From: Ignavibacteria bacterium
Lineage (GTDB): Bacteria; Bacteroidota; Ignavibacteria; Ignavibacteriales; Ignavibacteriaceae
NCBI GenBank assembly: GCA_021286645.1
Contig: JAJTBZ010000037.1
Coordinates: forward strand, 56,533-120,532
Length of the DNA stretch: 64,000 nucleotides
Direction of reading: 5' to 3'
The translations under genes and the position numbers were made by a program. Under the pieces are notes generated by a model. That model did no database searches. It was not told the origin of the DNA and worked only from the letters and a program-made list of their open reading frames with translations. This document shows positions 54,980-64,000 of the stretch, in pieces; position 1 is the stretch's first letter; each line of letters opens with the position of its first letter.

Positions 54980-55732
54980 TTATTCAATCGAATCCAGAAA
55001 TTTTCTTTTATATCTTCTGCTGATCGGAATGTCCTCATCTTCAGTTTTCAGGCGTACCGTACAGGTGCTTTTTCCTTTAGTGTCGATAAATTCGATAAAA
55101 TTTCTATTAATGATCCAGGTCCTGTGAATCCGAATAAATGTCGATTCCGGCAATTTTAATTCCCATGAATTTACCGATTCGCGTATTAATGTAGACTTGC
55201 CATCCTTGAATTTAAGATACACGTATGGATTTTGTGCCTTAATATACTTTAGATCACGAAGCGCGTAATAGGCGCGAATCTTACCGGTTTTAATTAATAT
55301 TTTTTCATCAAGCGAAAGTTTGGAATCTTCCTGAGCAGGCGTACTGAACATTTGTACTTTAGCCAGTCGTAATTTTATTGAACTGAGCAAGTCCTCAAAC
55401 GCGAATGGTTTATATATATAATCATCAGCACCCAACATCATACCACGGCGCATATCTTCCTTTTCAACCTTCGCAGTAAGGAAGATAAATGGTATTACCC
55501 GGGTTTGGGGATCCTGTCCTAATTCCTTGATGACTTCATATCCATCCCTGATCGGGATACTGATGTCACAAATAATGAGATTTGGCCGCCAGGATTTAGC
55601 CAAATTGATACCTGCCAGACCGTCGGCAGCCGACTGTACCTGGTATCCCATTTCCTCGAGGAAATAGCACAAATTTGTTAACAGACTAACATTGTCTTCG
55701 ATTACTAATATTTTCGTTCTTGTATCACTCAT
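54980..55732 (-). CDS. LytTR-family response regulator
   Basis: The 250-residue protein has a receiver domain (ILVIEDNVSLL; LIICDISIPIRDG with the acceptor Asp near 55; DDYIYKPFAFEDL) and a LytTR DNA-binding domain (ALRDLKYIKAQNPYVYLKF in two parts; FIRIHRTWIINRNFIEFI). It follows the six-PAS kinase gene, but a strong terminator lies between them, so it may have its own promoter. The kinase is its most likely partner by position. Confidence 0.92.
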   Translation of the reverse strand: MSDTRTKILVIEDNVSLLTNLCYFLEEMGYQVQSAADGLAGINLAKSWRPNLIICDISIPIRDGYEVIKELGQDPQTRVIPFIFLTAKVEKEDMRRGMMLGADDYIYKPFAFEDLLSSIKLRLAKVQMFSTPAQEDSKLSLDEKILIKTGKIRAYYALRDLKYIKAQNPYVYLKFKDGKSTLIRESVNSWELKLPESTFIRIHRTWIINRNFIEFIDTKGKSTCTVRLKTEDEDIPISRRYKRKFLDSIE

Positions 55733-55764
55733 ATGTTATACCGCCTTCTTGTACTAATAAGCGC

Positions 55765-55815
55765 AAAAAAAAAAGAAGCCTGATGCAGTAATATAATAAC
55801 TGCAGGCGGCTTCTT
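55765..55815 (-). terminator. Strong intrinsic terminator after the six-PAS kinase gene
   Basis: On the minus strand AAGAAGCC (55815-55808) pairs with GGCTTCTT (55780-55773), with an inner TGCAGT/ACTGCA stem, and is followed by a run of ten T (55774-55765). It would stop kinase transcription before the LytTR regulator gene. Confidence 0.9.
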
Positions 55816-56013
55816 AATGCTCTGTTCAGAGTTGCAGAGCTTATGAGTACAAGTTTTTTTTTGTAACCTGAAAGCCTTTTTCTGCTTATATGAAAAAATG
55901 TAAAACGGCTTCTGCATAATCGTGGAGTCCCTTCAGTTATCAAAGGGAATTGATGTAAATGGTAATATCCCGATACCTGAATGGTACTTTCCACGTTGGA
56001 TGAGGCATATCCG

Positions 56014-59000
56014 CTATACTGGTATTGTAACTTCAAAAATGGATCCTTTATTAAGTTCACTTTGAACATCTACATGAGCATTAATTTGCCGGGCCATATG
56101 CTGAACAATATTTAACCCTAATCCGGTTCCCTCGGTTAGACCAACATTGCCCGATCGATAAAATGGCGAGAAAATATTCGGGATATCTTTAGCCGGAATC
56201 CCGATGCCAAAATCTTGCACCCTGATGAAAAATGCTCCATCTTTTTGTTCGGTTTGAATGACTATTTTCCCGTTATCGTAACTATATTTAATAGCATTTG
56301 AAATGAGATTAGAAACTATATGGTATAATATCTTTTTATCTACATTCAGTATTTCTTCTCCGCCGATATGTTCATGTGAAATAGACTGCCCACGCTTAAT
56401 TGTTGGAGACATTTCCGCAATGTAACCATTCATTAATTCAAAAATATTACATCTGTCGAAACTTACGCTTATGCCATCGGATTCAGATTTGCTAATAATA
56501 AGCACTTCATCCATAAGTTTTGTTATGAAATCAACAGATTCTCGTATCACATTATACCTGAGAGAGAGCTTTTCATCGTCCCACCGGTCATGGAATTGGT
56601 AAATCAACTGTGCCGAAGTGAGAATAGAAGCTAATGGAGTTCGGAATTCATGAGAGGCTGTAGAAATGAATCTTGTTTTTAATTCATTTAATTCCTTTTC
56701 GCGCTTAAGAGCCTGCTGAACCTGCTCTTCATATTTTTTCAGGGCAGTAATATCCCGTCCTGAGGTGATAACGCTAAAAACATTACCATCCTGGTCAAAT
56801 TCCGGGAGGAGCATCCAATCGATCCAGGTACTGTCGGGCATCTGAAATTCAAAACGGTTTTTACGTTTTTCCCGGTAAACTGTTTTAAGCGCGTGTTTAA
56901 GAGCCTGCATCAAATCACGGGAGAAGTTCCGACTAATAATTTGCCGGGCGAGATACCACGAAACGGACATGCCTTCAGGGGGAACGCCTACAGTAGGATT
57001 AATATATGAGGCAAATTGCCTGTTATCGAAACGAATAATCGCATCATCAACATTTTCAGCAAGGGCACGGAATTTTTCTTCTGAATCGCGTAGTTGTGCC
57101 GTACGTTTCTCAACAAGCTGTTCAAGTTTTTCCCGGTACTCGGCCAGTTGATGTTCCAATTCCTTTCGAGTGGTTATCTCGTCTTTAATAGCAACGAAAT
57201 GGGTAATTTTATCAAACTTATCAAAAATCGGAAAGATGGTAGATTCTTCCCAGTACAGCTCGCCATTTTTGCGCTTATTTTCTAATTGCCCATTCCATAC
57301 ATCTCCACGCAAAATAGTCTGCCATAATTGTTCATATAATGCGATTGGAGTTTTTCCGGATTGGAAAATGCGTGTAGATGACCCGATTACTTCGTAAGGA
57401 GAATACCCGGTATTTGTATAACAGCTTTTATTAGCGTATTCAATAGTTCCATCTTCATTGGTAATAACTATTGATACGGGGCTTTGTTCTACAGCCGTTG
57501 AGAGTATTTTAATTAATTCATTGGCCTTCACCCGGTCAGTAATGTTTCGGTTTGATGCCCTTATACCGACATACGTGCCATTATCATCGAAAATTTTTCT
57601 GCAAATATGCTGAATCCACAGGATATCACCCGATTGTGTTATTATCCTGAAATCAAGTTCGCAGTACATACTGCCGGATTCTTTGGTATCTGTGAACCTT
57701 GAATGCTCAAGCCAGGTCTCCAGATCGGCAGGATGAATAATTTTCGATAGAAAATATTTGTCGTTAATGAAATTCTCAGAGGGGTAGCCTGTTATTCTTT
57801 CAACCGAAGGTGAAATAAACAACGTGGTGTTATCTGCACTGAGCCAATATTCCCAATCATATGTCCAGTCGGCAATGGTTTTGTATTTAAATTCAGTTTT
57901 CCTTAGCTCTTCTTCAGTCCGAACCTGTTTGGTAATGTCTTCTATATATCCATCGATATAGGCATAGGATTTACTCTCCTGTCCACGTATTCCAATTGCG
58001 GTTTCCCGAATATGCAATTGCTCGCCATCTTTTGCGAGCCAGATTGATTTATATCCATAAACCCCGCCATATTTCTGAATCGCCTGAAGAAAATCGGAGC
58101 GCTGTTCGGGGTGCGGATAATGATTCCCGTTGTTGAGATTTTGCGAAAGTAACTCCTCAGCGGTGCGATATTTTAACAGATTGACCAGGTAGGGATTCGC
58201 GTAGATAATGGTACCATCCGGAGCTGTTCGATAAAACCCGATGGGGGCATTTTCTAAAATGCTTCTGAACCGGGCCTCGCTGTCTCGCAGTTCATCTTCG
58301 TAAAATTTATTTCGTGAAATATCCCGTGCTAATCCCTCAAAAGCTTTTACATTATTATTCTCATCGTATATCTTCGAAATTCTATGTTCGGTCCAGATAA
58401 TTTTCCTGTTGATATCAAAGAGTCTCATTTCAAAAGTGAGCGGTACTTTGTGTGCATCTTCAAGGAACATGCTAATAATATGTGCATCCTCGGGATGGGC
58501 AATATCGAATACCCGTACCCAATTGGTATATAATTCGTTTGGTGAGTATCCCAGTATGCTGGTAATACTGGGGCTGATATATGAGATACCGAATTCCGGC
58601 AGTAACTCGCATCGGTAAATTATTTCTCTCGCATGCTCGGAAACCACCAGGAATCTTTCCTCGGTTTCACGTAATTTACGCTCATATAAGTCATTTCCCG
58701 TTTTTGCACGTAAAATAGTCCAATATTCAGCCGGAAGATTGCGATCGTCATAGATAATTAATGAGCGTGCAAGAACTGCCACCGACTGGCCGCTCTTGCT
58801 TTCGAGTTCCATTTCGTATATTTCCGAACTGAGATGCCGTAGCACTTCTTTCCGAATAATACTTTGTTCAAGATTATGCCAGGCCGGGGATATATACAGC
58901 GAATATGGTTTGCAGATCACTTCTGCCTTTTCACGGCCAAGTAGTTGCAGAAATGCCGGGTTGCAATCTGTTATGGTTCCATTAATATTGGTTACAACAA

Positions 59001-59409
59001 TGGCATCGCCAATATTGTTAAATAATTGGGAGAATTTTCTATCAATAATATCCAGATTCATGGGGGAATTGCCGCCAGGCTGTTCCCGCATTTGTACTGC
59101 ATATATTTGCATTGCTTTACTTTTCCTGCCACGTTTACCGGCAGGTTTAGCCTTCATCCGGTACAAAGTATTTTGAATAATCCCGGTCCTTTCGGTCACC
59201 CGGTTCCGAATTGCCTGAAGTAAGAAGTTATGTAAATCGGGATTGTTTTTCATCAGAGGTAATTCAGAATAATCGGTAGGAAGCGGTTCGATAAAGTGGG
59301 CTTCCCAGTCGTTGCTGTACTCTTCAACGCTGAAAGTGCAATCGGTATGCACCGTAATAGCGAAGTAGGAAAGGAACTGCAATATTTCTGTCTGAATTGT
59401 TGATGCCAT
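56014..59409 (-). CDS. Sensor histidine kinase with about six PAS domains
   Basis: The 1131-residue protein has an N-terminal region of about 130 residues without a known domain and a basic patch (KPAGKRGRKSK). PAS or PAC domains follow at about 140-245, 255-375, 380-500, 510-625, 640-750 and 775-890. It ends with a HisKA domain (ASHEFRTPLAS, His near 918) and an ATPase domain (NLISNAIKYS, GIGIPAKDI, GTGLGLNIVQHM). No membrane helix is seen. A stack of PAS domains suggests integration of several small-molecule or redox cues. The start lacks a clear ribosome binding site. Confidence 0.92.
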   Translation of the reverse strand: MASTIQTEILQFLSYFAITVHTDCTFSVEEYSNDWEAHFIEPLPTDYSELPLMKNNPDLHNFLLQAIRNRVTERTGIIQNTLYRMKAKPAGKRGRKSKAMQIYAVQMREQPGGNSPMNLDIIDRKFSQLFNNIGDAIVVTNINGTITDCNPAFLQLLGREKAEVICKPYSLYISPAWHNLEQSIIRKEVLRHLSSEIYEMELESKSGQSVAVLARSLIIYDDRNLPAEYWTILRAKTGNDLYERKLRETEERFLVVSEHAREIIYRCELLPEFGISYISPSITSILGYSPNELYTNWVRVFDIAHPEDAHIISMFLEDAHKVPLTFEMRLFDINRKIIWTEHRISKIYDENNNVKAFEGLARDISRNKFYEDELRDSEARFRSILENAPIGFYRTAPDGTIIYANPYLVNLLKYRTAEELLSQNLNNGNHYPHPEQRSDFLQAIQKYGGVYGYKSIWLAKDGEQLHIRETAIGIRGQESKSYAYIDGYIEDITKQVRTEEELRKTEFKYKTIADWTYDWEYWLSADNTTLFISPSVERITGYPSENFINDKYFLSKIIHPADLETWLEHSRFTDTKESGSMYCELDFRIITQSGDILWIQHICRKIFDDNGTYVGIRASNRNITDRVKANELIKILSTAVEQSPVSIVITNEDGTIEYANKSCYTNTGYSPYEVIGSSTRIFQSGKTPIALYEQLWQTILRGDVWNGQLENKRKNGELYWEESTIFPIFDKFDKITHFVAIKDEITTRKELEHQLAEYREKLEQLVEKRTAQLRDSEEKFRALAENVDDAIIRFDNRQFASYINPTVGVPPEGMSVSWYLARQIISRNFSRDLMQALKHALKTVYREKRKNRFEFQMPDSTWIDWMLLPEFDQDGNVFSVITSGRDITALKKYEEQVQQALKREKELNELKTRFISTASHEFRTPLASILTSAQLIYQFHDRWDDEKLSLRYNVIRESVDFITKLMDEVLIISKSESDGISVSFDRCNIFELMNGYIAEMSPTIKRGQSISHEHIGGEEILNVDKKILYHIVSNLISNAIKYSYDNGKIVIQTEQKDGAFFIRVQDFGIGIPAKDIPNIFSPFYRSGNVGLTEGTGLGLNIVQHMARQINAHVDVQSELNKGSIFEVTIPV

Positions 59410-59690
59410 GTTATAAAAAATCTGAATTAAACGGTTCTAACTTACAAATAACCGGATACAGTTGATATTTTAGAGCCTGTAAAATACTCGAACGGTTATA
59501 AAAGTGAATTAAGCGGTTTATGCTATGAATAATTTTTGTACTGTGCCCATTTACTGAATTTTTGCAAAAATTCCGGATTTTATCCGGTAACAGTACAACT
59601 TGCCGTTGATCACACAAGCATAACCAGGTTTGAAAAAAATGCCGCAATTTGTTAGTTTGGAGTTACACTGAATAAGTTATTACAGATTTT

Positions 59691-62387
59691 ATGAACAGAA
59701 TAATTATTACCCTCGCATTTGCACTCCTTACATGTTCCATACAACCTCAAAATAAGGTATATATAGTTCTCGGTTCCGATACAGCGTTATGGGACGGGAT
59801 GTCAACAAATTCGTACGTATGTCATTACAATTTAACCGCAATACCTGATGCTACAGGTCATTACTTTGCGGCGATGCAAAATTCATATCGAAATTCTTTT
59901 TCTGACTCATACGGGGGTAAAGTTAAATTTACCTGGTGGTTAATGGGCGGCAATATTTATCGCTATGCCGATAATAAAAATGTTCCCCACGCGAATACTA
60001 TGGTCCCGTGGGTTGCGAAAAAAGCATACGGAATGCAATTTAATTCTTTGGGTGATGAATTAAGTCTCCATTATCACTCTTTTGTATGGACAGACTACAA
60101 TAAGGATGGGCAATATTTTTGGAACCAGGCGCAGTCATTCTCTGAATACAAAGACGATTTCGATTATACATTGGCGCAGTATCTTATTGAAGAGAATATA
60201 TTTCCGGTTTCATTCCGTGCCGGTTGGAATTACATGGATAACGACTGGCAAAATTATCTCGATAAATGGATCCCCTTTTCTATGCATAACCAATATCTTG
60301 AGATTCATAAGGATACAGTTGAACCGATAGATAATAATTATGATTGGTCACATAGTGTTTCGGAGTACGTCCCGTATCATCCTTCGGCCACTGACTACCA
60401 GGTTCGGGGAAATTTGAAAGGATACGAACTCCGGTCGAATTATGTAACCGCTATATCGCAATCGGTAATGAACAGTATTTTTGCCAGGGCAGGTGCCGGC
60501 ACGGATCAAATTCTGTGCGTGTGGGCTCATGTTTGGGATGATCCATTTCTTCCCGGAATGCAAAAATTGGATTCATTGGCACATAATGCCGCCACGGCAT
60601 ATCCCTCGGTGAAATTTAAATATTGCACTGCGGTTGAAGCCATGCAGTTATGGAAAAAGACAACTGATTTTACTCCTCCTCTGATAACTATTTCGGAAGA
60701 AAGTGATGCCGGGTTAACAAGTTTGATTATTCAAACGAATAAAGCCATTTTTCAGGCACAACCGTTCGTGGCAATGAAAGATATCTATGAGAACTATAGC
60801 CGTCTGGACTGTGTCCCGATTGGAGCGAATACATGGAAAACAGTTGATGGTTTTCCCCGGGCATTCGCTGCAAAAGCGGGCGTGGCAGTTACCGATACTT
60901 CCGGTAATCTTGCAACGAAATTCATGAATTTTCTCCCTGACGATATTTATCTTGACGATGAAAGCAATGGTTATCAGGAAGTATATGGAGCATGGACTTC
61001 TGCCGCGCAGGTATGCTGGGGTCAGAGTTCACGGCAGGCAGTTTTATCTGCCACAGATTCGGCAGCGGCACGCTGGGCGTTTACAGTTCCTTCTAACGGA
61101 TTGTATAATATTTTTATTCAATCTCCTAAAACAACAAGTCCCTGTACAACAATTATAGCAAAAGTAGCTAACAGCTCGGGTGAGCTTAACTCACGTACTT
61201 ATAATGGAGATTTTACTTTTAATGACTGGCAGTATATAAATACCGTTAATCTAAATGCAGGAAATAATTATTATGTTGAACTTAAAGCAATGGGCGCGCA
61301 AAACCAGGGCAAGGTTCTCACCGCCGATGCAGTAAAAATTTCTGCTTTAGTTAAGCAGAAAGAAATTGTTATACCGGCCACTGTAATTAATGCGGGCGAA
61401 GTAAGCAAGTTTGATACTATTGCAATCAATATACCCGTCTATAATCATGGCATCGACAGTTTATCGATAACCTCAGTACTCTCGCAGTCAGGATTAACCT
61501 GTACAGCATCTGGTCTGCCTTTTCCAATTGCGGCAATGAGCAGCTCAGTTCTGCGATTGCGATTCAGTTGCCCTGAGAAAGGGCAGTATGCCGATACTGT
61601 TTTACTACGATCAACAGACCCCGGGCACCAGGTTATTAAAGTAGTTGTTAATGTAAAAGTTACCGACTACTTCACAGTTACCGATAATGATGATACCGGT
61701 GGGTACAAGGAATTTGGGACATGGGCATATAGTAACGCGCATGCTTATAGTACTACGAGCAGGTATGCAGCCGCCAGCCAGTCGCCAAAGCCGTACGCAA
61801 CATTTACCGCCTCGTTAAAGCAATCCGGAAAGTTTGATGTCTGGTATATAGTACCTGCGACTCAGAATGCATCTACAAACGCAAAATATTCCATTGTTCA
61901 AAATGGAGTAGTTAAAGATACTGCATCGTTTAACCAAAACACGAATAGCGGCAATTGGGTTAAGATAGGGACTTGTGATCTTGATGCAATCAGCCCGGTG
62001 CAGGTAACTGTCACCGAAGCTCAACAGGCGCCTGCTTCAACAGTATTACGAGCCGATGCAATTAAATTTTCTGTATATCAGGATGCAGCTGGTCTGGTGG
62101 ATGGAAAAACGAACCTGCCGCTTAAAAACGGGATGTTGCAGAATTACCCGAATCCATTTAATGCAACAACCGTTATTCACTACAGTGTAAGCCAAAGCGG
62201 ACTTCCCGTTCGAATTAAAGTATACAATTTACTTGGGCAGGAGACATCTGTTTTAGTTCATGAAAATCTGTCTCCCGGTGAATATAGTGTTACATGGAAT
62301 GCTTCTGAATACCCATCGGGCATTTATATTTGTGTTTTTCAATGTGGAAACACAGTTACAAGTAAAAAGATGCTTTTACTGAAGTGA
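59691..62387 (+). CDS. T9SS-exported protein with golvesin-like domains and possible deacetylase-like N-domain
   Basis: The 898-residue protein has a signal peptide (to about residue 20), an N-terminal domain of about 310 residues, and two similar beta domains (about 415-560 and 660-800; each has a DDxxxGYxE-like start and a YGAW or GTWAY stretch) that resemble golvesin C-terminal-like domains. It ends in a T9SS type A sorting domain (NYPNPFNATTVIHY, then SKKMLLLK). In the N-domain, LSLHYHSFVW and FRAGWNYMDND recall the His and Arg motifs of polysaccharide deacetylases, but no TFDDG motif is present. Its activity is unknown. Confidence 0.8.
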   Translation: MNRIIITLAFALLTCSIQPQNKVYIVLGSDTALWDGMSTNSYVCHYNLTAIPDATGHYFAAMQNSYRNSFSDSYGGKVKFTWWLMGGNIYRYADNKNVPHANTMVPWVAKKAYGMQFNSLGDELSLHYHSFVWTDYNKDGQYFWNQAQSFSEYKDDFDYTLAQYLIEENIFPVSFRAGWNYMDNDWQNYLDKWIPFSMHNQYLEIHKDTVEPIDNNYDWSHSVSEYVPYHPSATDYQVRGNLKGYELRSNYVTAISQSVMNSIFARAGAGTDQILCVWAHVWDDPFLPGMQKLDSLAHNAATAYPSVKFKYCTAVEAMQLWKKTTDFTPPLITISEESDAGLTSLIIQTNKAIFQAQPFVAMKDIYENYSRLDCVPIGANTWKTVDGFPRAFAAKAGVAVTDTSGNLATKFMNFLPDDIYLDDESNGYQEVYGAWTSAAQVCWGQSSRQAVLSATDSAAARWAFTVPSNGLYNIFIQSPKTTSPCTTIIAKVANSSGELNSRTYNGDFTFNDWQYINTVNLNAGNNYYVELKAMGAQNQGKVLTADAVKISALVKQKEIVIPATVINAGEVSKFDTIAINIPVYNHGIDSLSITSVLSQSGLTCTASGLPFPIAAMSSSVLRLRFSCPEKGQYADTVLLRSTDPGHQVIKVVVNVKVTDYFTVTDNDDTGGYKEFGTWAYSNAHAYSTTSRYAAASQSPKPYATFTASLKQSGKFDVWYIVPATQNASTNAKYSIVQNGVVKDTASFNQNTNSGNWVKIGTCDLDAISPVQVTVTEAQQAPASTVLRADAIKFSVYQDAAGLVDGKTNLPLKNGMLQNYPNPFNATTVIHYSVSQSGLPVRIKVYNLLGQETSVLVHENLSPGEYSVTWNASEYPSGIYICVFQCGNTVTSKKMLLLK

Positions 62388-62629
62388 TTAACTGAATCAG
62401 ATATAGTTGGATTGTCGGAAAGGGGATTTCTGCGAATTTAATTCCGTGAATTATTTAGTATGGAAGTGTAATTATTTTAATAATTCAAAGATGATGTACT
62501 ATATCTGAGATTGCATCCATGAAAACCGAGCTCTCCGCGCCTGTATTAGCCGCTCTGCCAAAAGTAGCAGAAGTAATTAAAAGGATACTGAATATTTGAT
62601 TCCTCGTTGATAAGCACGAGGTAACATGT

Positions 62630-63388
62630 TTACTTACTGTAATTTTTACTGTCCTGTATATTCGATAATTCCCGTCCCAATTCATTCGTACGGATAATAC
62701 CTTTCGGTGAGCATAGATCAAAAATATCACCATTCTGGTAGTGATAGTCACCCGCGCTTCCCTGCACTGAAGTGGTTAAAAGATATGAAGTAATGGTGAT
62801 CCGGTTTAATGTGTAGCTGAAACTTACCGACTCGCACAGCCCGCGTACAGCGCAAAGTAACGAATATAGCGCGTGCTCGTTTTTGGTAAAATCGGAACAG
62901 CTATGATGAAACAAATTGATAATTTTTCCGCCTTTGCTGTTCCCGAGCATCAGAGAGACCATATATTTTATTAAAAGAAATACATTAACAAAAATTGCCC
63001 GATATTCATTACTGCATAACTCGGGAGAACAGTCTATTAGATTTGTTGGAGAATCCGGTAACCGGTAATTATTAATGGCATAATCAAAACCACCGTATGT
63101 ATGATATGCCTTGTTGATGGCAAATTCAATATTCGCCTGACTGCTCTGGCTGATAAGTTCGGTTTTAAGAGAGGTTCTCTTTCCATACTTGTAGAGAGCC
63201 GCATTAAGCAGGTTCTGATTCGGACTATTTATATAGATATTCCAATCAGCACACGAGTTTTGTTGCAGTAGAAATTCCAAAAACTCAAGTGAAGGGTCAT
63301 ATAAATACATTCGAAGAGGAAAAACTGACTGCCCTACCCGGTGGATGCCCTCGCTTAATTTATCGAAAGTTTTACTTTGTTTAGCCAT
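62630..63388 (-). CDS. Degenerate short-chain dehydrogenase-like protein
   Basis: The 252-residue protein keeps parts of the SDR fold: GGFDYAINNYR matches the NNAG region, NVFLLIKYMVSLML and GGKIINLF match the central helix and strand, and YSLLCAVRGLCESVSF matches the YxxxK helix. The Lys of YxxxK is replaced by Cys, and the TGxxxGxG nucleotide motif at the N-terminus is missing. It is probably catalytically dead or has a changed role. It lies directly after the RND efflux gene, behind a terminator. Confidence 0.7.
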   Translation of the reverse strand: MAKQSKTFDKLSEGIHRVGQSVFPLRMYLYDPSLEFLEFLLQQNSCADWNIYINSPNQNLLNAALYKYGKRTSLKTELISQSSQANIEFAINKAYHTYGGFDYAINNYRLPDSPTNLIDCSPELCSNEYRAIFVNVFLLIKYMVSLMLGNSKGGKIINLFHHSCSDFTKNEHALYSLLCAVRGLCESVSFSYTLNRITITSYLLTTSVQGSAGDYHYQNGDIFDLCSPKGIIRTNELGRELSNIQDSKNYSK

Positions 63389-63410
63389 AATTGCACTTTA
63401 TGATACAGTA

Positions 63411-63449
63411 TTAAATAAAATATCCCGGCAGGGGATTGCCCTGCCGGGA
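63411..63449 (-). terminator. Intrinsic terminator after the RND efflux gene
   Basis: TCCCGGCAGGG (63423-63433) and CCCTGCCGGGA (63439-63449) form a perfect 11-bp stem with a 5-base loop; on the minus strand TATTTTATTT follows. It lies 16 bases after the RND stop codon. Confidence 0.85.
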
Positions 63450-63464
63450 AGATGTGCCAGTGTT

Positions 63465-64000
63465 CTATATAGTAGTTTCGGCAGATTTATGTTTCCTGCC
63501 AAAGCGTTCTACTAATTTTTCGAATGCCATATATACAACGGGAACTACTACTAAGGTCAGAACCAGTGAGCTGCTTAAACCTCCGATGATAACCCAGGCC
63601 ATTCCATTTTTTAATTCTGCACCCGAACCGGACGCTATGGCTATAGGAAGCATTCCAAATATCATAGCGAGAGTAGTCATGAGAATAGGGCGTAACCTTT
63701 CAGCACCCGCTTCCAGAAGCGCGTCACGGGCATTTAACCCGGTAGCGCGGAGATGATTAGTAAAGTCGACCAGAAGAATTGCATTTTTAGCAACCAACCC
63801 GATTAATACGATATTGCCGATTATCGAGAAAATATTCAGACTTTCTCTTGTAAGAGCCAGGGCAAGTATTGACCCAATCAGGGCCAGGGGTATTGAAAAC
63901 AATACAACGAGTGGATGCCTGAGAGAGTTATATAAAGCTACCATTATCAGGTAAACTAAAATTATTGCTGCGATTAATGAAACTGCGAGACGAGAAAACG
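63465..64000 (-). CDS. RND-family efflux permease, N-terminus cut by window edge
   Basis: The frame is open to the right edge, giving the last about 178 residues of an AcrB/MexB-type inner membrane pump. Seen are LRHPLVVLFSIPLALIGS, IVLIGLVAKNAILLVDF and RLRPILMTTLAMIFGMLPIA, all conserved in the final helices of HAE-RND pumps, followed by a short basic tail. It exports hydrophobic compounds using proton flow with partner proteins outside the window. Confidence 0.93.
   Translation of the reverse strand, partial: FSRLAVSLIAAIILVYLIMVALYNSLRHPLVVLFSIPLALIGSILALALTRESLNIFSIIGNIVLIGLVAKNAILLVDFTNHLRATGLNARDALLEAGAERLRPILMTTLAMIFGMLPIAIASGSGAELKNGMAWVIIGGLSSSLVLTLVVVPVVYMAFEKLVERFGRKHKSAETTI

Noticed and set aside
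55725..56069. 114-codon minus-strand ORF between the six-PAS kinase and LytTR regulator
   Set aside because: It runs through a strong intrinsic terminator and a poly-A/T stretch and overlaps the kinase end; the product is low complexity.
59411..59647. 78-codon minus-strand ORF upstream of the T9SS gene
   Set aside because: Low-complexity product without recognisable motif or ribosome binding site; the region is better explained as the divergent promoter area of the six-PAS kinase and the T9SS gene.
62485..62751. 88-codon minus-strand ORF overlapping the SDR-like gene end
   Set aside because: It is in another frame of the SDR-like gene for about half its length and has no upstream ribosome binding site.

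Overview
The window reads as chromosome of a flagellated bacterium of the Bacteroidota/FCB group, most likely an Ignavibacteria- or Kapabacteria-like lineage. Two large exported proteins end in a type IX secretion (T9SS) sorting domain of the YPNPFN type. A late flagellar gene set (flagellin, FliS, FliD, FlgM) lies in the same window, a combination unusual for Bacteroidia proper. Promoters resemble TTGACA/TATAAT and a sigma-28 box. No tRNA, rRNA, CRISPR array, insertion sequence or prophage was seen.

Layout. 1-5.7 kb: an APC amino-acid permease (cut by the left edge), a PIG-L deacetylase and HemW as a minus-strand cluster, then a GNAT acetyltransferase, an alpha/beta hydrolase and a PEGA/thioredoxin-like lipoprotein. 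6-11 kb: a secreted T9SS endonuclease with three FN3 repeats and a TGS-domain GTPase with a membrane-anchored partner. 11-23.6 kb: a ten-gene branched-chain amino acid (BCAA) operon on the minus strand, ilvD-ilvB-ilvN-ilvC-leuB-leuA-leuC-leuD-cimA-ilvE. 23.8-30.8 kb: creD, a TlpA-like thiol oxidoreductase, a VOC protein with a CDF-like transporter, a YfiT/DinB protein, a dicarboxylate symporter, a lone receiver and a ferredoxin. 30.9-32.5 kb: mdh, then rpmA and rplU convergent to it. 33-36.9 kb: flagellar genes. 36.9-48.4 kb: a glycosyltransferase-deacetylase fusion, 1-Cys peroxiredoxin, an ECF sigma/anti-sigma pair, tpiA, uvrA, ppx/gppA and an FKBP lipoprotein. 48.5-59.4 kb: three histidine kinases and two LytTR response regulators with two small membrane proteins. 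59.7-64 kb: a second T9SS-exported protein, a degenerate SDR-like protein and the C-terminal part of an RND efflux permease (cut by the right edge).

The most notable find is upstream of ilvD. A 54-codon ORF (23372..23536, minus) has 18 Ile/Leu/Val codons in a 25-codon stretch. It is followed by RNA segments that can pair as 1:2, 2:3 or 3:4, and the 3:4 form is a hairpin ahead of a U-rich tract. A TTGACA/TATATT promoter lies just upstream. This is the architecture of a ribosome-mediated transcription attenuator controlling the whole BCAA operon.

The operon encodes every step to valine and leucine. Isoleucine would start from pyruvate through CimA, because no threonine deaminase gene is present in the window and cimA sits inside the operon. 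A second regulatory candidate is the flagellin leader: a sigma-28 promoter, then a hairpin with GGA in its loop, then a GGA-containing ribosome binding site, which resembles CsrA control.
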